Shown here in pieces: positions 23,300 to 34,810 of a stretch of 64,000 nt of DNA. The position numbers were made by a program, and so were the translations under genes. The notes under the pieces are model-generated. The model was not told the DNA's origin and searched no databases. It saw only the letters and a program-made list of their open reading frames with translations. This stretch comes from Margaritifera margaritifera (taxonomy: Eukaryota > Mollusca > Bivalvia > Unionida > Margaritiferidae): positions 62,001-126,000 of the forward strand of contig JAQPZY010001234.1 of assembly GCA_029931535.1 (NCBI GenBank). The letters run 5' to 3'. Position 1 is the stretch's first letter; every line of letters begins with the position of its first letter.

Positions 23300-23420
23300 C
23301 ATCTCTGTTCCACTTGTATCTACTTGCATGCCCTAACGCCGCAACAGCTCTATTCTACTTGTATCCACATGCATGCCCTGACGCAGAAACATCTCTGTTC
23401 TACTTATATCCACTTGCATG
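23300..23420 (+). repeat. ~49-bp diverged tandem repeat, about three copies
   Basis: Units share ACATCTCTGTTC-ACTTGTATC-AC-TGCATG-CCTGA. Confidence 0.8.
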
Positions 23421-23454
23421 AACTGAGCGAATATTGACATTTCAGGATCGGCAT

Positions 23455-23632
23455 AAATAACTTTTTCATTTGACCTCTCAGCTGTACAAGGCATATCTCA
23501 ATCGACCTATCAGCTGTACAGTGCATATCTTAATTGACATCTCAGCTGTACAGGCATATCTCAGTGGACCTCTCGGCTGTACAGTGCATGTCTCACTTGA
23601 CCTCTCAGCTGTACATTTCATATCTCATGCAA
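23455..23632 (+). repeat. ~32-bp tandem repeat, five to six copies
   Basis: The unit is GACCTCTCAGCTGTACAAGG + CATATCTCAATC with scattered substitutions. Each unit carries the E-box-like hexamer CAGCTG; one copy has CGGCTG. Confidence 0.88.
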
Positions 23633-26159
23633 CTATCGTATAGCAAACATTCATACTAACCGCTATCCAATCTGATTACCAAGTTATGATGGCTGTAAAT
23701 CTTCACCTAATTGTAGTTTCAGAGGTAGAGGTTGGTAGTTGGACAAGCTTTTGTTCAGCAGAGTGGACCATCTAGTCACTTTGGGGTATATAACATGTAT
23801 AGTGTCTCATCTGTATAACTCTGCGCTTTTTCGTAGTTTTCATTAAAATTTCGCGCATTACTGAAATATTTTTCAGCAATCACGCTGACATTTCCAGGGA
23901 GAAGAAACGTCAGTTTTAAATAAATATACTTACAAAAAAGGGGAGTAAGGCCAATTTCCTTAAGGCATTCTTGCCGTATTGGTTGCAAGAACTTTAGCTC
24001 TGGTACTAGCCATTTCGCAACCATATTCTAGTTTACTGTATTTGGCTGGGAGTGCAACATTTTAATTTAAACGTGTGCCTGACCCAATACCATGACTTGG
24101 AAATGCCATCTCTTGATATGACAATGAAGGGTATCATTTATTTGTGTGAGTGCCTAGTGTGATCGACATTGCGTGAACAAGATGTTACATGCGCTATCTG
24201 TGCTTTGGACCTCATGCAAGCCATTGGTGTTTTGCACCTCTAGAAAGCCATATATCTTCCAAGAGAACCGTTCAGTAACCCTGACCTTTTCTGGTTCCAA
24301 TTTATTGTTTTCAAGGCTTGATAATAGCTCCAATCTCTGCTAAAAGACTCCACGCGCTGACTTCTTGCTGTGTCTAACTAATTTTCCAGAACAGATTGCC
24401 CACGTTCATTCCAAAAGTCTAACAAATTTCATTTACTGTCTTGTAATTCAGAGCTATGAAGCTCACAAATCTCATAGACAGTTAGGTACTTCGGAGCACT
24501 GTTCCATTTTTCATCTAAAGTTGTCTGCCTGCATGTTATTCTGCTTCTTACGGCTGCTGAGAGAATAAACACATCTGTATAAATAGCTGCGATGTCAAAC
24601 CTGACAACTTTGTTGTGAATACAGTTTAAAATAGTCCTTGTATATGCTTTGCCATGGGATTGTACTTGATAATCTTAATCGAATGCTACATTCAGTAAAG
24701 ATGCAGAAAACACGTATCCATCATCTTCAGATGTCTTCGCGTTGAAAGGTTTATTGGTCTTTTACAGTTTCTCGAAGCAAGTGTGATCCAGTATTGCCGT
24801 TATCTCTATTGTTAAGCGGTCAAATGTCTGAGGGAGCGCCAAAGGAAAATCATAAATTGATGCTTTACAATATATTTAAGCTACACTAAACTCGCAGCTT
24901 TACTCCTAAACAAAGCACTTATAAACGTTTCTGTCTACCTTCAAGAGTTTTGTCTTTCCCAAGGAAGTTTGTTTCTCTTTTCGTAAAGGTTAAATTATGC
25001 TGACTGTTTAAACACTGAATTGTAGATTCACTTGCCTCTTTCCCATCTATAGTAACATTAGCCGTTTTGTTTATACAAAGCAGCCCAACTGCTCTTAGCC
25101 CATGAGTGCATCATGCAGCAATAGATTTTTGTAACCTTAGTTGATATTGTATTTTGTTTAAATATTTGTTGTAGGTGTTGCTGGCTCATTGTGATGTTTA
25201 CATATGAATCTGTCCCAGATACACTAGCATTGAATATGTCAAAATGAAGTTCCCCCGTTTAAGTCAAGGATTAGTGGGAAGAGCAGGCACTTCGTGGCTT
25301 GAAATGTGTGTGCATGTATGTGTGCCTGCATCGCTCTACCAGAACCACCTTCTATCTAAGCAACTGCCTAAAGCAATCCCTCGTCATTGTAACCTGTACT
25401 CTTTTGAAAATTAATTGCAGCATGGTATCCTTGGAAGGAAGGGAATACACCATTCATTGTATTCAGGTACTGCACACTTCAACTGCAACAACTTGGAGTA
25501 AGGGTTTCGTCGACATCCACCGCTGTTCGCAAGTATGTGACATGTATTCCTCGTCTCTATAAAATGATTTTAGGGTTTCCATCTTGTAAATTGCGTGCAA
25601 ATAATTTGCATACATCTGATTGTTGCTATTCTTGGGTTCGCTGTGGTTTGCAAATGGTTGATCTCTGTCCACCCGGGATTCAGGTTCTCACTCGGATGTT
25701 TGATGACACAAAAAAAAAAAACAAAAAAAAAAACAAACAACCTACACAAGAAACATGATTCAGTGCAAAATACAAATATTCCTTCAACACCCTATTGCCG
25801 AATACCAGATTTTCAATCTACTGTATTGGCTTCAGGTCCACGCGTTCAACGGAATGAGTAAGACACATTTCTCGCCTCTGCTAAGCAGTCGATTTGATTG
25901 CATTACAGGAACATATGCATTAGAATTTCTAACCATCAACTCTGTCAGAAACCATACTGCATACTGCTCACAAACGAAAAGTTAATATTAAAAGTTACTG
26001 AATCAATGTTATGTGCATCACTTAGACGTCACATTACAACCCTAAATAGGCAAAATACAGCTTGGTAACTAGAATTTGTGGATTCAGCAGGTCTGAATTA
26101 ATATAGAGATATGTGTTTCCAACCTTTAACATAAACATAGATCTTAAAGTTAACCGTTG

Positions 26160-26183
26160 TAAAAAAAAAAAAAAAAAAAAAAA
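26160..26183. repeat. A24 homopolymer
   Basis: A run of about 24 A. It could be the tail of a retroposed sequence, but no matching body or target duplication was seen. Confidence 0.9.
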
Positions 26184-26411
26184 CGCCTTGACTTAACTGG
26201 ATAATATCTATAATTGTCTCTTCCTTCCTTAAGGAATAAATATTGTAATGAATGAATCTATAAATACTAATAATAACACAGATCAAAAGTTTCAAATTTA
26301 AAGTATAAAAATTGCGAAATGCACATGCAGGAGTTCGTATTTATGATTCAGCTTAAATAGGCTTTGATTTTCGGATCTGTCCTGTAACATTCACGTTATT
26401 TTAATATTAAG

Positions 26412-26482
26412 GCCAGTGAAGCTGCAGCAAACATACTATATGAATCTGGATGATGACGGAGACGGCATGAAGGCGTTCTTTG
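26412..26482 (+). other. Possible internal exon (71 nt)
   Basis: Preceded by ...TATTAAG, followed by G|GTGTAA. One frame is open with coding-like codons, giving PVKLQQTYYMNLDDDGDGMK and then AFF. The acidic Asp-Asp-Asp-Gly-Asp-Gly run recalls a calcium-binding loop but lacks the usual hydrophobic position 8 and acidic position 12 of an EF-hand. The acceptor's pyrimidine tract is weak. This may be chance. Confidence 0.2.
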
Positions 26483-26708
26483 GTGTAATTAACCTCGCAT
26501 GTAGTGATAAGACATCCTTCCAGATTTCCAAGAAAAGACATTCTTTGAAATATTTTGTAATTTAATTGCTATTAAATTAAGCCATCAGGAATATCAGGCT
26601 TTGCTGTCTTTGCATCGCAAATTAATGAGATTTAATAAATAGAAATGATTCACATTATCACGGCAGTGTACCTATTCGATAGTTCATACTCTGAAGAATA
26701 TGACATAT

Positions 26709-27135
26709 TGTAACGGAATTATATATATTTTTCCTTTTAATAATGGTATAGTTTATTTGTTTATGATCTCTGTTCTTAGTCTGACAGCTGTCGTCTTGCC
26801 GTAAGTACACATACGGTATTTTTCGATCGATATTTCACCTAGTTTCTTGTAGCTTTAGTCATGTGACGTATTTTCCGCGCGCGAGCTAATGAACTTTCGA
26901 CCTAGTTCTCGTACTTTTAGGAGTAAACATGATATTGACTAGGAATTATAGTTTAAGGTCACATTCGAAGAATGAATCAATACAGTGTTTACTGTTTAAA
27001 ACACTGGTACTCGAGAACTTTAGCAGAATCACGCATAGCCTAATTCCTGATTGGTTCGGAGAGGGTTGCATTATTTTGAAATACCCTGTTTATTGAAGAC
27101 GTAGTATGGGTTTTTATTTTGATTCTGAGCATTAA

Positions 27136-27177
<42 letters not shown>

Positions 27178-27680
27178 ATCCTGTGTTTAGATATTCTTTA
27201 CAGTTTTACAGTTACATTTGAAGAGAGAGGTCATTATGAAATTGATTCAGTTTGTGTGTGGGATATACTTATTTGGAGATGTATTTATTATTTAATACAG
27301 CACATTTATTATTCAGTACTGTCTTTATCTGAATTATTATACAGCTCCGTGGAATTATCGGAAACATTTCTAAAACTTGTGAGATTCCAGATTCACAAGG
27401 ATTATTTGGATATGCTTAAACTTTTCAACATATTAGCACAGTGAAGGCTATTTCATTCTGAATACTACATTCGGAATAGTTGGATTAACTTCAGGAACAG
27501 TGAACTTTAAAACAATTTAGGAATTTTGAAGGATATTCTATACTGAAAGTTATTTTTAAATCTTTCACTTTAATTGTTTGTTATAATATTTATATATTTT
27601 AGGAAATTAAAGATTTGTATTTTATATCTTGAAAGCTTGTTTGAGTCTTTTCTTTTGTTACATAACCCCTAGTCGCAACC
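26709..27680 (+). repeat. 5' LTR of element 1
   Basis: About 972 bp, from TGTAACGG to ACCCCTAGTCGCAACC. The last base departs from the usual terminal A; the 3' remnant keeps GTCGTAACA. It contains a (TA)n tract at about 27,139-27,170. The LTR end resembles those of element 2 and the solo LTR (AGTCGCAACA), but the body differs, so this is a related yet distinct family. Confidence 0.82.
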
Positions 27681-27688
27681 GAAGAAAT

Positions 27689-27706
27689 TGGGGGCTCGTC
27701 CGGAAT
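27689..27706 (+). promoter_or_regulatory. Primer-binding site, tRNA-Pro type
   Basis: TGGGGGCTCGTCCGGAAT matches the classical tRNA-Pro primer-binding sequence (as in murine leukaemia virus) at 17 of 18 positions. It lies 8 bp after the LTR end and would prime minus-strand synthesis. Confidence 0.85.
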
Positions 27707-27908
27707 TAGAAGTTTAAATAATTTCGGGATCCGAATTTGAAAATTTCGGGATTTAGATTTAATTAAATATTTTCGAGGTTTTAATATTTCAGAGATTTTG
27801 ATACTTCGGAAAGTTTTCTTTTTGGGATTTGAATTTCATTATTTGAAATTTTAGTGGTCTTTTTGATTTCCAGATTAAGAAATAAAGATAAACGAACAGG
27901 CTTTCATA

Positions 27909-28910
27909 ATGACATCTAGAGTAGAGAGTTTCGTAGCTGATCCTACCCAGGAGAAATTTGAGTCCTCAAAGAAGGACGAATTACTTCGAATTGCTAAACA
28001 TTATAGTCTGACTGAAGCGAAAGCTTCCATGTTAAAACAAGATATTAGAAGTATCTTGATACACTATTTGGTACAAACGGGTATTTTTGAAGAGGGTGTT
28101 TCAAGTGTTAAGAAAAAATCTCCATCTAGTTTGGGAAAGAAATTACAGATAGCTAAGGATCTAGAGTTGGAAAAACTTGAATTACAATGTGAACAGATGC
28201 AGATGCAGGGAAGAAGGGATGAAAGGGAAAGAGATAGAGAAATACAGAAGGAATTAAGAGAGGGGAAATATGAGAGAGGGAAAGAAGGGAAGATAGAGAA
28301 ATACAGAAGGAATTAAGGGATAATGAGATACGAGAGAGGGATATATTAAGAGATAATGCAATAAAGAAGGAATTAAGGGATAATGAGATACGAAAAAGGG
28401 ATAAAGAAAGGGAAGTGCAGAGGGAGGTTAGGGAATTTCAGGAGAAAGATAATGATAGGGAATTTAGATTAAGGGAATTAGAATTGACCAGCAAATGGCA
28501 CTCTCATGACAATACGGGTTCATTCTTTGATATCGCCAAACATATGAGACAGGTTCCCCCTTTTAGAGAAAAGGTGGTAGACAAATATTTTCTCAGTTTT
28601 GAGAAAATTGCCGAGAATCTGGAATGGCCGAAAGAGAAGCGGACCTCATTATTGCAGAGTGTGTTTACTGGCAAAGCTAGTGATGTTTATGCTGCACTCT
28701 CATCTGAACAATCTGCTGATTATGAGTGGTCAAAGAATATGTCTTGAGGGCTTATGAGTTGGTACCTGAAACTCATCGTCAAAACTTTAGAGAATGTAAA
28801 GAGGAAACTAATCAGTCTCATGTAGAATTTACTTAGGAGAATAAAACGTTTGTTTACAAGATGGTGTACGTCTTAAAAGGTTGAAGGGAATTATGATAAT
28901 CTTGAACAAC
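27909..28910 (+). pseudogene. gag: gag, N-terminal and central part, element 1
   Basis: ATG at 27,909 opens a frame with an N-terminal helical segment (KKDELLRIAKHYSLTEAKAS), then a highly charged Arg/Glu/Lys coil (residues about 85-135) encoded by purine-rich DNA. The frame stops at 28,316. Coding continues in another frame to 28,747 with the Gag core (FDIAKHMRQVPPFREKVVDK; then EWPKEKRTSLLQSVFTGKA). The shift lies where a GATAGAGAAATACAGAAGG phrase is repeated 61 bp apart, so repeat slippage probably caused it. A further stop and shift separate this from the C-terminal part at 28,916. Gag forms the particle in which reverse transcription takes place. Similar N-termini occur in element 2 (KKHELLELATHYDLSEAKAS). 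Confidence 0.82.
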
Positions 28911-28915
28911 TGGTA

Positions 28916-30046
28916 TTGATTGAAGATTTCAAGAATTGTGCCAGTAATGATATTAAGGTGTATCTTAATGAGAAAGGAGTTGAGACTTTAGAAAAGGCTG
29001 CCAGCACAGCTGATGAATTTTCTTCAATACACAAGGTTCCATTTGTAAATAAATCTTCCTCTCAACAAGCTTATGTTAAGAAACCATTTCAGACACGTTT
29101 AAGTAATTTCAGACCTCAGGGTGATGTAACTGTGCGGAATCAAAATTCTGATGGGGAATATCAGAAAACATTATCTCTACCTACGTGTTCCTATTGTAAG
29201 ATGAAAGGACACGTTATTTCTTATTTCTTAAAGTTGGAATACAGGCAACGGAATTTTAATAGAGCAGTTCCAAATGCTCTAGTTATTAAGAAGTCAAGGT
29301 CAGGGTCATATATCAAAGATGATATTTGTTTGGAGGCTAGCTCTCCTCAGTCTGATTTTGTAATGAAGGAATACGAACCATTCATGTCGAAGGGTTCTGT
29401 GTCACTTGTTGGTGACTTGGGTAAGTCTACTCCTATTAAGATATTAAGAGACACAGGAGCGTATCAGAGTCTATTTTTAGATAGTACTTTGCCGTTTTCT
29501 GAGAAGACTTCTACTAGTGAAAGTGTATTAATACAGGGGGTAGAATGTAGATATGTTAATGTCCCTCTTCATTGTGTTAATTTGTCATCAGACTTAGTTT
29601 CGGGACCTGTAACCATAGGAGCAGTGGCTTCTTTGCCTATTAAGGGCATCCATTTATTACTAGGTAATGACCTAGCAAGAGATAAGGTCGTGGTTAATCC
29701 ACTTGTAACTGATAAACCTAGTATGGATCAACGAGTTGATCATATTGAAGTAGAAATCCCTGGTTTAAATCCAGCTTGTGCAGTTACTAGAGCTATGGCA
29801 AAGTGTGCTCTTGAGAATAATGCTGTTGAACAGGATGTATTTCCTTTAGCGGACACCTTTTTGGGTCAGGCTTTTAATGAGGTCACTTTTGCTCCTAGTA
29901 AAGTTCAATCAAGTATTGATCATAGTGATACTCTTGAAACTACTAAAGCTCATAAAAATAATCAGGGTGAAATAAGACAAACACTAGTTGTCTTACAACA
30001 GGGGGATTCGGATATCTCCTGTTTGTTTCAAAGGGGCTATGACTGA
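28916..30046 (+). pseudogene. gag C-terminus with zinc knuckle, and protease, element 1
   Basis: The frame of 376 codons (nominal TTG start) continues Gag. It has a zinc-knuckle remnant CSYCKMKGHVISYF in which the last Cys of C-x2-C-x4-H-x4-C is Phe, while element 2 keeps all four ligands. About 170 residues in comes the retropepsin-like protease: LRDTGAYQSLF holds the catalytic Asp-Thr-Gly, followed by a beta-rich domain ending LLLGNDLARDKV. A linker (FPLADTFLGQAFNEVTFAPS) leads towards integrase. The aspartic protease would cut Gag-Pol. The frame ends shortly before integrase with a shift at about 30,030. Confidence 0.85.
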
Positions 30047-30476
30047 AACTGAAGCCACGCAAGAAGTTACTTGTTACTTCTTGACGAGTGAAGTCCTTAT
30101 GAGGAAACAGAGACTGCTTGGGGTAATTGCTGGTGGCGAGTGGTCAGTTAGTAAAACAATAGTTCTTAGATCCTATCGTCAGGAAATACTTAGTGTAGCC
30201 CATGAAACGTCGTTGTCTGGTCGTTTAGAAATAAATGAGACGAAGTTAGGCAACCAATACTTGTTGACGAGGTGTGCGTCTACAAGTTTTTCAAAAGCTA
30301 TTCATTTTCGGAATATTAAAACTAAGACCATAGTGAAAGCTTTGGTCGAGTTTTTCACACAGTTTGGTCTTCTTAAGTTGATATTATATCAGACTTTAGA
30401 ACGAATAATTAAAACATATTGTTATGAGATAGAGTATAATTGGGAATTGTTGTGGAACAGAAAGGGAGTAGGATGA
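29988..30476 (+). pseudogene. Integrase fragment with internal deletion, element 1
   Basis: The readable start (GEWSVSKTIVLRSYRQEILS) corresponds to the region before the zinc-binding domain of integrase, including AHETSLSGRLEINETK. The sequence then jumps to LGNQYLLTRCASTSFSKAIH and RNIKTKTIVKALVEFF, the middle of the catalytic core. Compared with element 2, about 50 residues are missing at the junction (near 30,245), including most of the HHCC zinc finger and the first catalytic Asp. After about 30,370 the similarity fades and the Asp/Glu end of the core is absent. No RT follows. This is a dead fragment. Confidence 0.8.
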
Positions 30477-30504
30477 AGGTGTCCGGTTATTGTTGTTTGT
30501 TGCG

Positions 30505-30585
30505 GGGGGTGGGGGTGAGTGTAGGAGTTTTCAGCCAGCTGATAGGGCATTAGCTTTGCTACCCATACCCTTGGAGGTCCCAACT
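30505..30585 (+). mobile_element. tRNA-derived SINE head at the 3' end of element 1
   Basis: CAGCCAGCTGATAGGGCATT...AGCTTTGCTACCC looks like the A-box and anticodon arm of a tRNA-derived SINE, followed by CTTGGAGGTCCC. A B box is not seen before the sequence joins the 18-bp LTR tail. The SINE or its insertion may be linked to the loss of the 3' LTR. Confidence 0.5.
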
Positions 30586-30603
30586 TAACCCCTAGTCGTA
30601 ACA
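30586..30603 (+). repeat. Remnant end of the 3' LTR, element 1
   Basis: TAACCCCTAGTCGTAACA matches the end of the 5' LTR (TAACCCCTAGTCGCAACC) at 16 of 18 positions and is followed by ATAT, the target duplication. Confidence 0.8.
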
Positions 30604-30667
30604 ATATAATTGCATGCATATTTTTATAAACAAAACAAACAAACAAACCAATTTTTAATAATCGGCG

Positions 30668-30872
30668 TAAAAGTGTCCTCTAAAGGTGAAGTACTCTTGT
30701 ACTCCATAACTCTAAAGGTGAAGTACTCTTGTGCTCCATAAGTTCGGAGACTTCATGACTACACCAAACAAGTGTCATCTAAAGGTGAAGTACTCTTGTA
30801 CTCCATAACTCAAAAGGTGAAGTACTCTTGTACTCCATAACTTCGGACACTTCATGACTACACCAAACAAGA
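30668..30872 (+). repeat. Nested ~107-bp repeat of ~30-bp units
   Basis: The unit CTAAAGGTGAAGTACTCTTG + TACTCCATAA occurs four times. Each pair is followed by TTCGGAGACTTCATGACTAC + ACCAAACAAG (second copy TTCGGACAC), giving two higher-order units. Confidence 0.93.
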
Positions 30873-31009
30873 TTATTCTGAAAAGAATAATGTTTTTGGA
30901 CAAAGAACGTAGTCAAAAGATAAAACAATTTTTTTATTGTTATTGATTTGTACGTTTTGCGCTGTTCATAGGCTATTGTCTGTTTATTTCGCTGAGATAT
31001 CACACATCA

Positions 31010-32280
31010 AATATTATCTAATTCTTGACAAGAAATATTATCACTACTAGAATAAGCACTTTCACAAGGAAATCATTTCTCGAGCCGACATCCTTGATGT
31101 GTCTACTGATTGGCAAGCGTCACTCAAGGACAAACAAATTAACCTGTCGACTGTAATTTTCCTCGTCCTGGTGCAATACAACGATTGATGCTTTTAGTCT
31201 TTTCCGAATCTGAAAAAGCCAGCAAGTTCTCTCTTCCTGAATTAACCAGGAATAGCAATTCGTAAAGAATGTAGGCAGGACCTTTAGCCGCATTCGATAA
31301 AATCATGTGCATCAGACAGTAATAATTTTCAGGCTTCTGAAGAAGTGCAATCTTGCAGCATTTTCTCTCACTTAATGATTTCCAATTTAATTGGTTACTT
31401 ATTCTGGAAAACGAGTGTGTGCATCTCAGAGAGGGTTTTTGAAACACAACAGTGATATCGAGTTAAATAAGATGCTCATTCTAAAAGGAAACTACTATTA
31501 GAGTCGAAAACCCACAATTAAGAGCTTATAAATATTAGACAGAAATCAGAGAGACTGAAAAATAGACGTTTGCGACAAAATAAATTAGAAATATAATTTT
31601 TAAATAAAAATGGTTTAATCTAAAACCTGACAAACCAGATCAATTATAATTGGAAATGATCATGATTAGGAACAAAAATGTACACTGTTTTAAGTTTTAT
31701 CCCACACTATATAGAATACTTTATACAACCATGGTAAATTTCTTAATGCGATACTACATATTGAATATTCGCTTATTTAATATTTATGATTTTTGCATTT
31801 TAGGATCTTTTTTCTAAGAGATTGTTCATGCACATGTTTGAACACAATATAAACAATATAAAAAAGATATACATCATTTCAGTTTTATATGTCTTGAATT
31901 TTCTATACCATATACGACTTATGCTTCAGCTAAGAACAGCTTGCACAAACCTACCGTTCTTTACTCCACCTTTCAGACTTTCCTGAAAAATACCGGTAAA
32001 TGATATAACTGATCATTAATTACCCCACTGATACCTTTTAGGATATCAATATAAAATCATATCCAAAAACAGTTTTTTTCAATTACGAGCGGTTGAAGAT
32101 TATATATGTTGCAGAATAAAGAGAGATATATAAACGTTTTCAATGGAAAACTAAAACCAAAACTGAAAGAGTAATGACTACATATTAGTGTAACCGCTAT
32201 CCTGCGTGCAAATTAAGAAATGTATATATGAAAATATCAGTGGCACCTTCAATGACACAAAACTAAATGCTATTAATCCA
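31010..32280. other. Unassigned AT-rich region
   Basis: A 102-codon frame on the - strand (31,139-31,447) has no recognised domain. It could be a fragment of an old element. Nothing else is identified. Confidence 0.4.
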
Positions 32281-33421
32281 CAAGTGCATATCTGGCTTGT
32301 ATCATAACGAAGAAAGAAGAGGCTTACTCAAAGGAAGTAATAACCCACAAAGAACAGAATTACCTATATAACATTAGCTAGCCATCAACTGCTTTTGGCC
32401 GGAAAACCGGGGCGACGCACACACACCTAAATACAGGAAAACAGTTAAAAAGATGATGGTGAAATATCAATATGAAAAGTACCACCTCGGAACAGTCCAC
32501 AAACAAGATTGCACTTAAGAAGGTTGAACTAGTTCCTTGGATCCCATCCTGGTTTTTGAAAAATCAATACAACTTGTAATCAACTCTAATATTCTTTAGA
32601 TGCAAGCATTTTTTGGCGACACTCTCGTTTGCTAAATCGATGAGTGATTTAGGAACGGTCACTCTTTATATCACTTGTAGTTTGTCTAGTACTTTTATCC
32701 GAGATGTAGTCTTAATCCAATAAATTAAAGCTGGCATCGAACGGGAGAGAAAAAAATTCTGTTTCAAATGTGTAGCCTTCCTAAACTCATTCCTAAAGAA
32801 ATTAAATATCCTTGCATCTGACAGCCATCCTACGTCAAAGTCAACTTTCGTCACTAAAAGGCGTATTCTGTCATTTACATATCAATTTACAAATTTTCTT
32901 TTGAGTCAAGTTTAGTTTTGTTCATTGAACCAAATTGTCGGGGAGATGAGGATATTACAAACAATAAGTATGATATTTATTAATCCCTTTGTATTGCACA
33001 GTTTGCCAAACGCCACTATGTTTATATCGTAAATCATGGATGTTCTTTACTTTATCTTTTGTTCAAACTCCAACAAGTCAAGTATTTAAACTTAGCGGGA
33101 ACATTTTCATTTCACAAAAACGCATACATCCAAATAACTTTCAACTCTGCGCATATTCAACACTAGAAATTTCAAACTAACTCTGGGCATAATTGTGTTT
33201 ATCTATATGGCTTGTATTATAACGAAAAGGAAGAGGCTTACTCAAAGGAAGAAATAACGCACAAAGAAAAGATTTACCTATATTACATTTACTATTAATC
33301 AACTGCATTTATCCGGAAGAGCGGGGCGACGCACCCACACATAAACGCAATAACACAGTTAAAAAGAGGATGGTGAAATATCAATATGAGGGGTATCAGC
33401 TCGGAACAGTCCACAAACGAG

Positions 33422-33606
33422 ATTGTACTTATGAAAACTGGACGAGTTCCTTGGATCCATTGTACTTATGAAAACTGGACGAGTTCCTTGGATCCATTGT
33501 ACTTATGAAAACTGGACGAGTTCCTTGGATCCATTGTACTTATGAAAACTGGACGAGTTCCTTGGATCCATTGTACTTATGAAAACTGGACGAGTTCCTT
33601 GGATCC
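33422..33606 (+). repeat. 37-bp tandem repeat, five copies
   Basis: ATTGTACTTATGAAAACTGG + ACGAGTTCCTTGGATCC is repeated five times almost perfectly. Copy A of the surrounding duplication has this sequence once (near 32,507-32,543, diverged). Confidence 0.95.
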
Positions 33607-34034
33607 AGTCCTGATGGATCAATACCAATTGTATGCAACTCTAATATTCTTTAGATGCTGACATGTTTTGGTGACACTATTGTTTGCTGAAAGATGAGTG
33701 ATACAGGAACGGTCACTCTTTATATCACTTTTCGATAGTCTAGTACTTTCATACGATGTGCAGTAGTACTGTAATAAACTAAAGATGGCGCCGAACAGGA
33801 GCCCCACTGAACTCATTTCTTTAGGAATGAAATATCCTTGCATCGGACAGACATCCTACGTCAAAGTAAACTTTCGTCACTAAACTGCGCATTCTGTAAT
33901 TTATATATCGATTTACAAATTTTCGTTGGAGTCAAGGTTAGTTTTGTTCATTGAACCAAATTGTCTGGGAGATGATGATCTTACAAGACAGTAAATACAT
34001 CCTTTCGACCTAGATATGATATTTATTCAAAACT

Positions 34035-34690
34035 CAGCTTGACCAATTTCTCATTAGTTCATTCCAAATCTTTATTCTGATATCGAGAATATATTGTTCC
34101 CTACCTTAATTGTAACACTAATCTCCTAATTTCATCACATCTTACATTTTCTAGTATAGGGTATATGCTGATGATGAATTAACACAACACTATGTATTTG
34201 TAAGTATGGGTCCCATTTACTGGGTAAAACTAATGCTCTAGACCTGTGATTCCAGGAAAATACCAATATTACATATAAACTTAAATCTGCGCATGTATAG
34301 AGTCCTTGTTCATACACATGTTTCTAAACTAATGTTTTTGGTTCATATGTTTGCTTCCAGATATCGTCTTCATATTTACTTCATCCTTCTCTAACTGTCG
34401 CTTAGATACCATTGTTTGTGCCCTTTATATTGTGTTTACTGTACAATCATCCAAGCTAACCTTTGCATATTTGTACATAATTTACATGTGATTTACTGTA
34501 CAATCATCCAAGCTAACCTTTGCATATTTGTACATTATTTACATGTGATTTACTGTACAATCATCCAAGCTAACTTTTGCATATTTGAACATAATTTACA
34601 TGTGATTTCTCTGTTCCTTGGTCTTGTTTGTCATGTATATATCTGAAAATTTCTTCATGGAGGAAATAAAAAATAAAGGAATGAATGAAT
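34035..34690 (+). mobile_element. Insertion with 57-bp x3 repeat, possibly a retroposon 3' end
   Basis: This block is absent from copy A of the flanking duplication. It includes three 57-bp units starting near 34,441 (GTACAATCATCCAAGCTAAC) and ends in AATAAAAAATAAAGGAATGA + ATGAAT, like a LINE/SINE tail. No reverse transcriptase sequence is visible, and I cannot name the family. Confidence 0.45.
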
Positions 34691-34810
34691 AATCCTAATG
34701 GGAACATTTTCGCTTTACAACAAAAGGATTAATATGAATAGCTTTCAACTCTGCGCATATTCAAAACAGGAAATTTCAAACTAAATATGGGCATACTTAT
34801 GTTTATCTAT

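Larger units (their letters stand above)
22607..26159. other. Unassigned region with two short minisatellites
   Basis: Contains the repeats at 23,300-23,420 and 23,455-23,632 and several frames of 60-90 codons. The - strand between 25,672 and 23,776 has scattered coding-looking pieces (for example VTIDGKEASES near 25,050), but they are split by many stops. I could not link them to a family. Confidence 0.4.
26705..30607 (+). mobile_element. Deleted Ty3/gypsy (Gmr1-like) LTR retrotransposon, element 1
   Basis: It starts TGTAACGGAATTATATA (26,709) and ends CCTAGTCGTAACA (30,603), flanked on both sides by ATAT (26,705-26,708 and 30,604-30,607). Order: 5' LTR, tRNA-Pro-like primer site, gag with zinc knuckle, protease, linker, fragment of integrase, then a tRNA-like SINE head and only the last ~18 bp of the 3' LTR. 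RT and RNase H are absent. Homologous proteins in the same order occur in the element at 49.5-55.4 kb, whose RT follows integrase. Loss of everything from mid-integrase to the 3' LTR explains the missing RT. Several frameshifts and stops make it inactive. Confidence 0.88.
32286..34810 (+). repeat. Tandem segmental duplication (~0.9 kb), second copy interrupted
   Basis: Copy A (about 32,286-33,206) and copy B (about 33,207-34,810) match in order: GGCTTGTAT-ATAACGAA; GGCTTACTCAAAGGAAG; the GGGGCGACGCAC block; GGAACAGTCCACAAAC; GGAACGGTCACTCTTTATAT; TTGCATC-GACAG-CATCCTAC; GTTTTGTTCATTGAACCAAA; and the final CAACTCTGCGCATATTCAA. Copy B carries two additions: a 37-bp array at 33,422-33,606 and a ~650-bp insertion at about 34,035-34,690. 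Both post-date the duplication. Confidence 0.88.

Noticed and set aside
23776..25672. Possible decayed gene on the - strand
   Set aside because: Some stretches look coding, but stops are frequent in every frame and no motif could be recognised.
31139..31447. 102-codon - strand frame
   Set aside because: No domain, no neighbouring homologous pieces, and no splice context; cannot be told apart from a chance frame.
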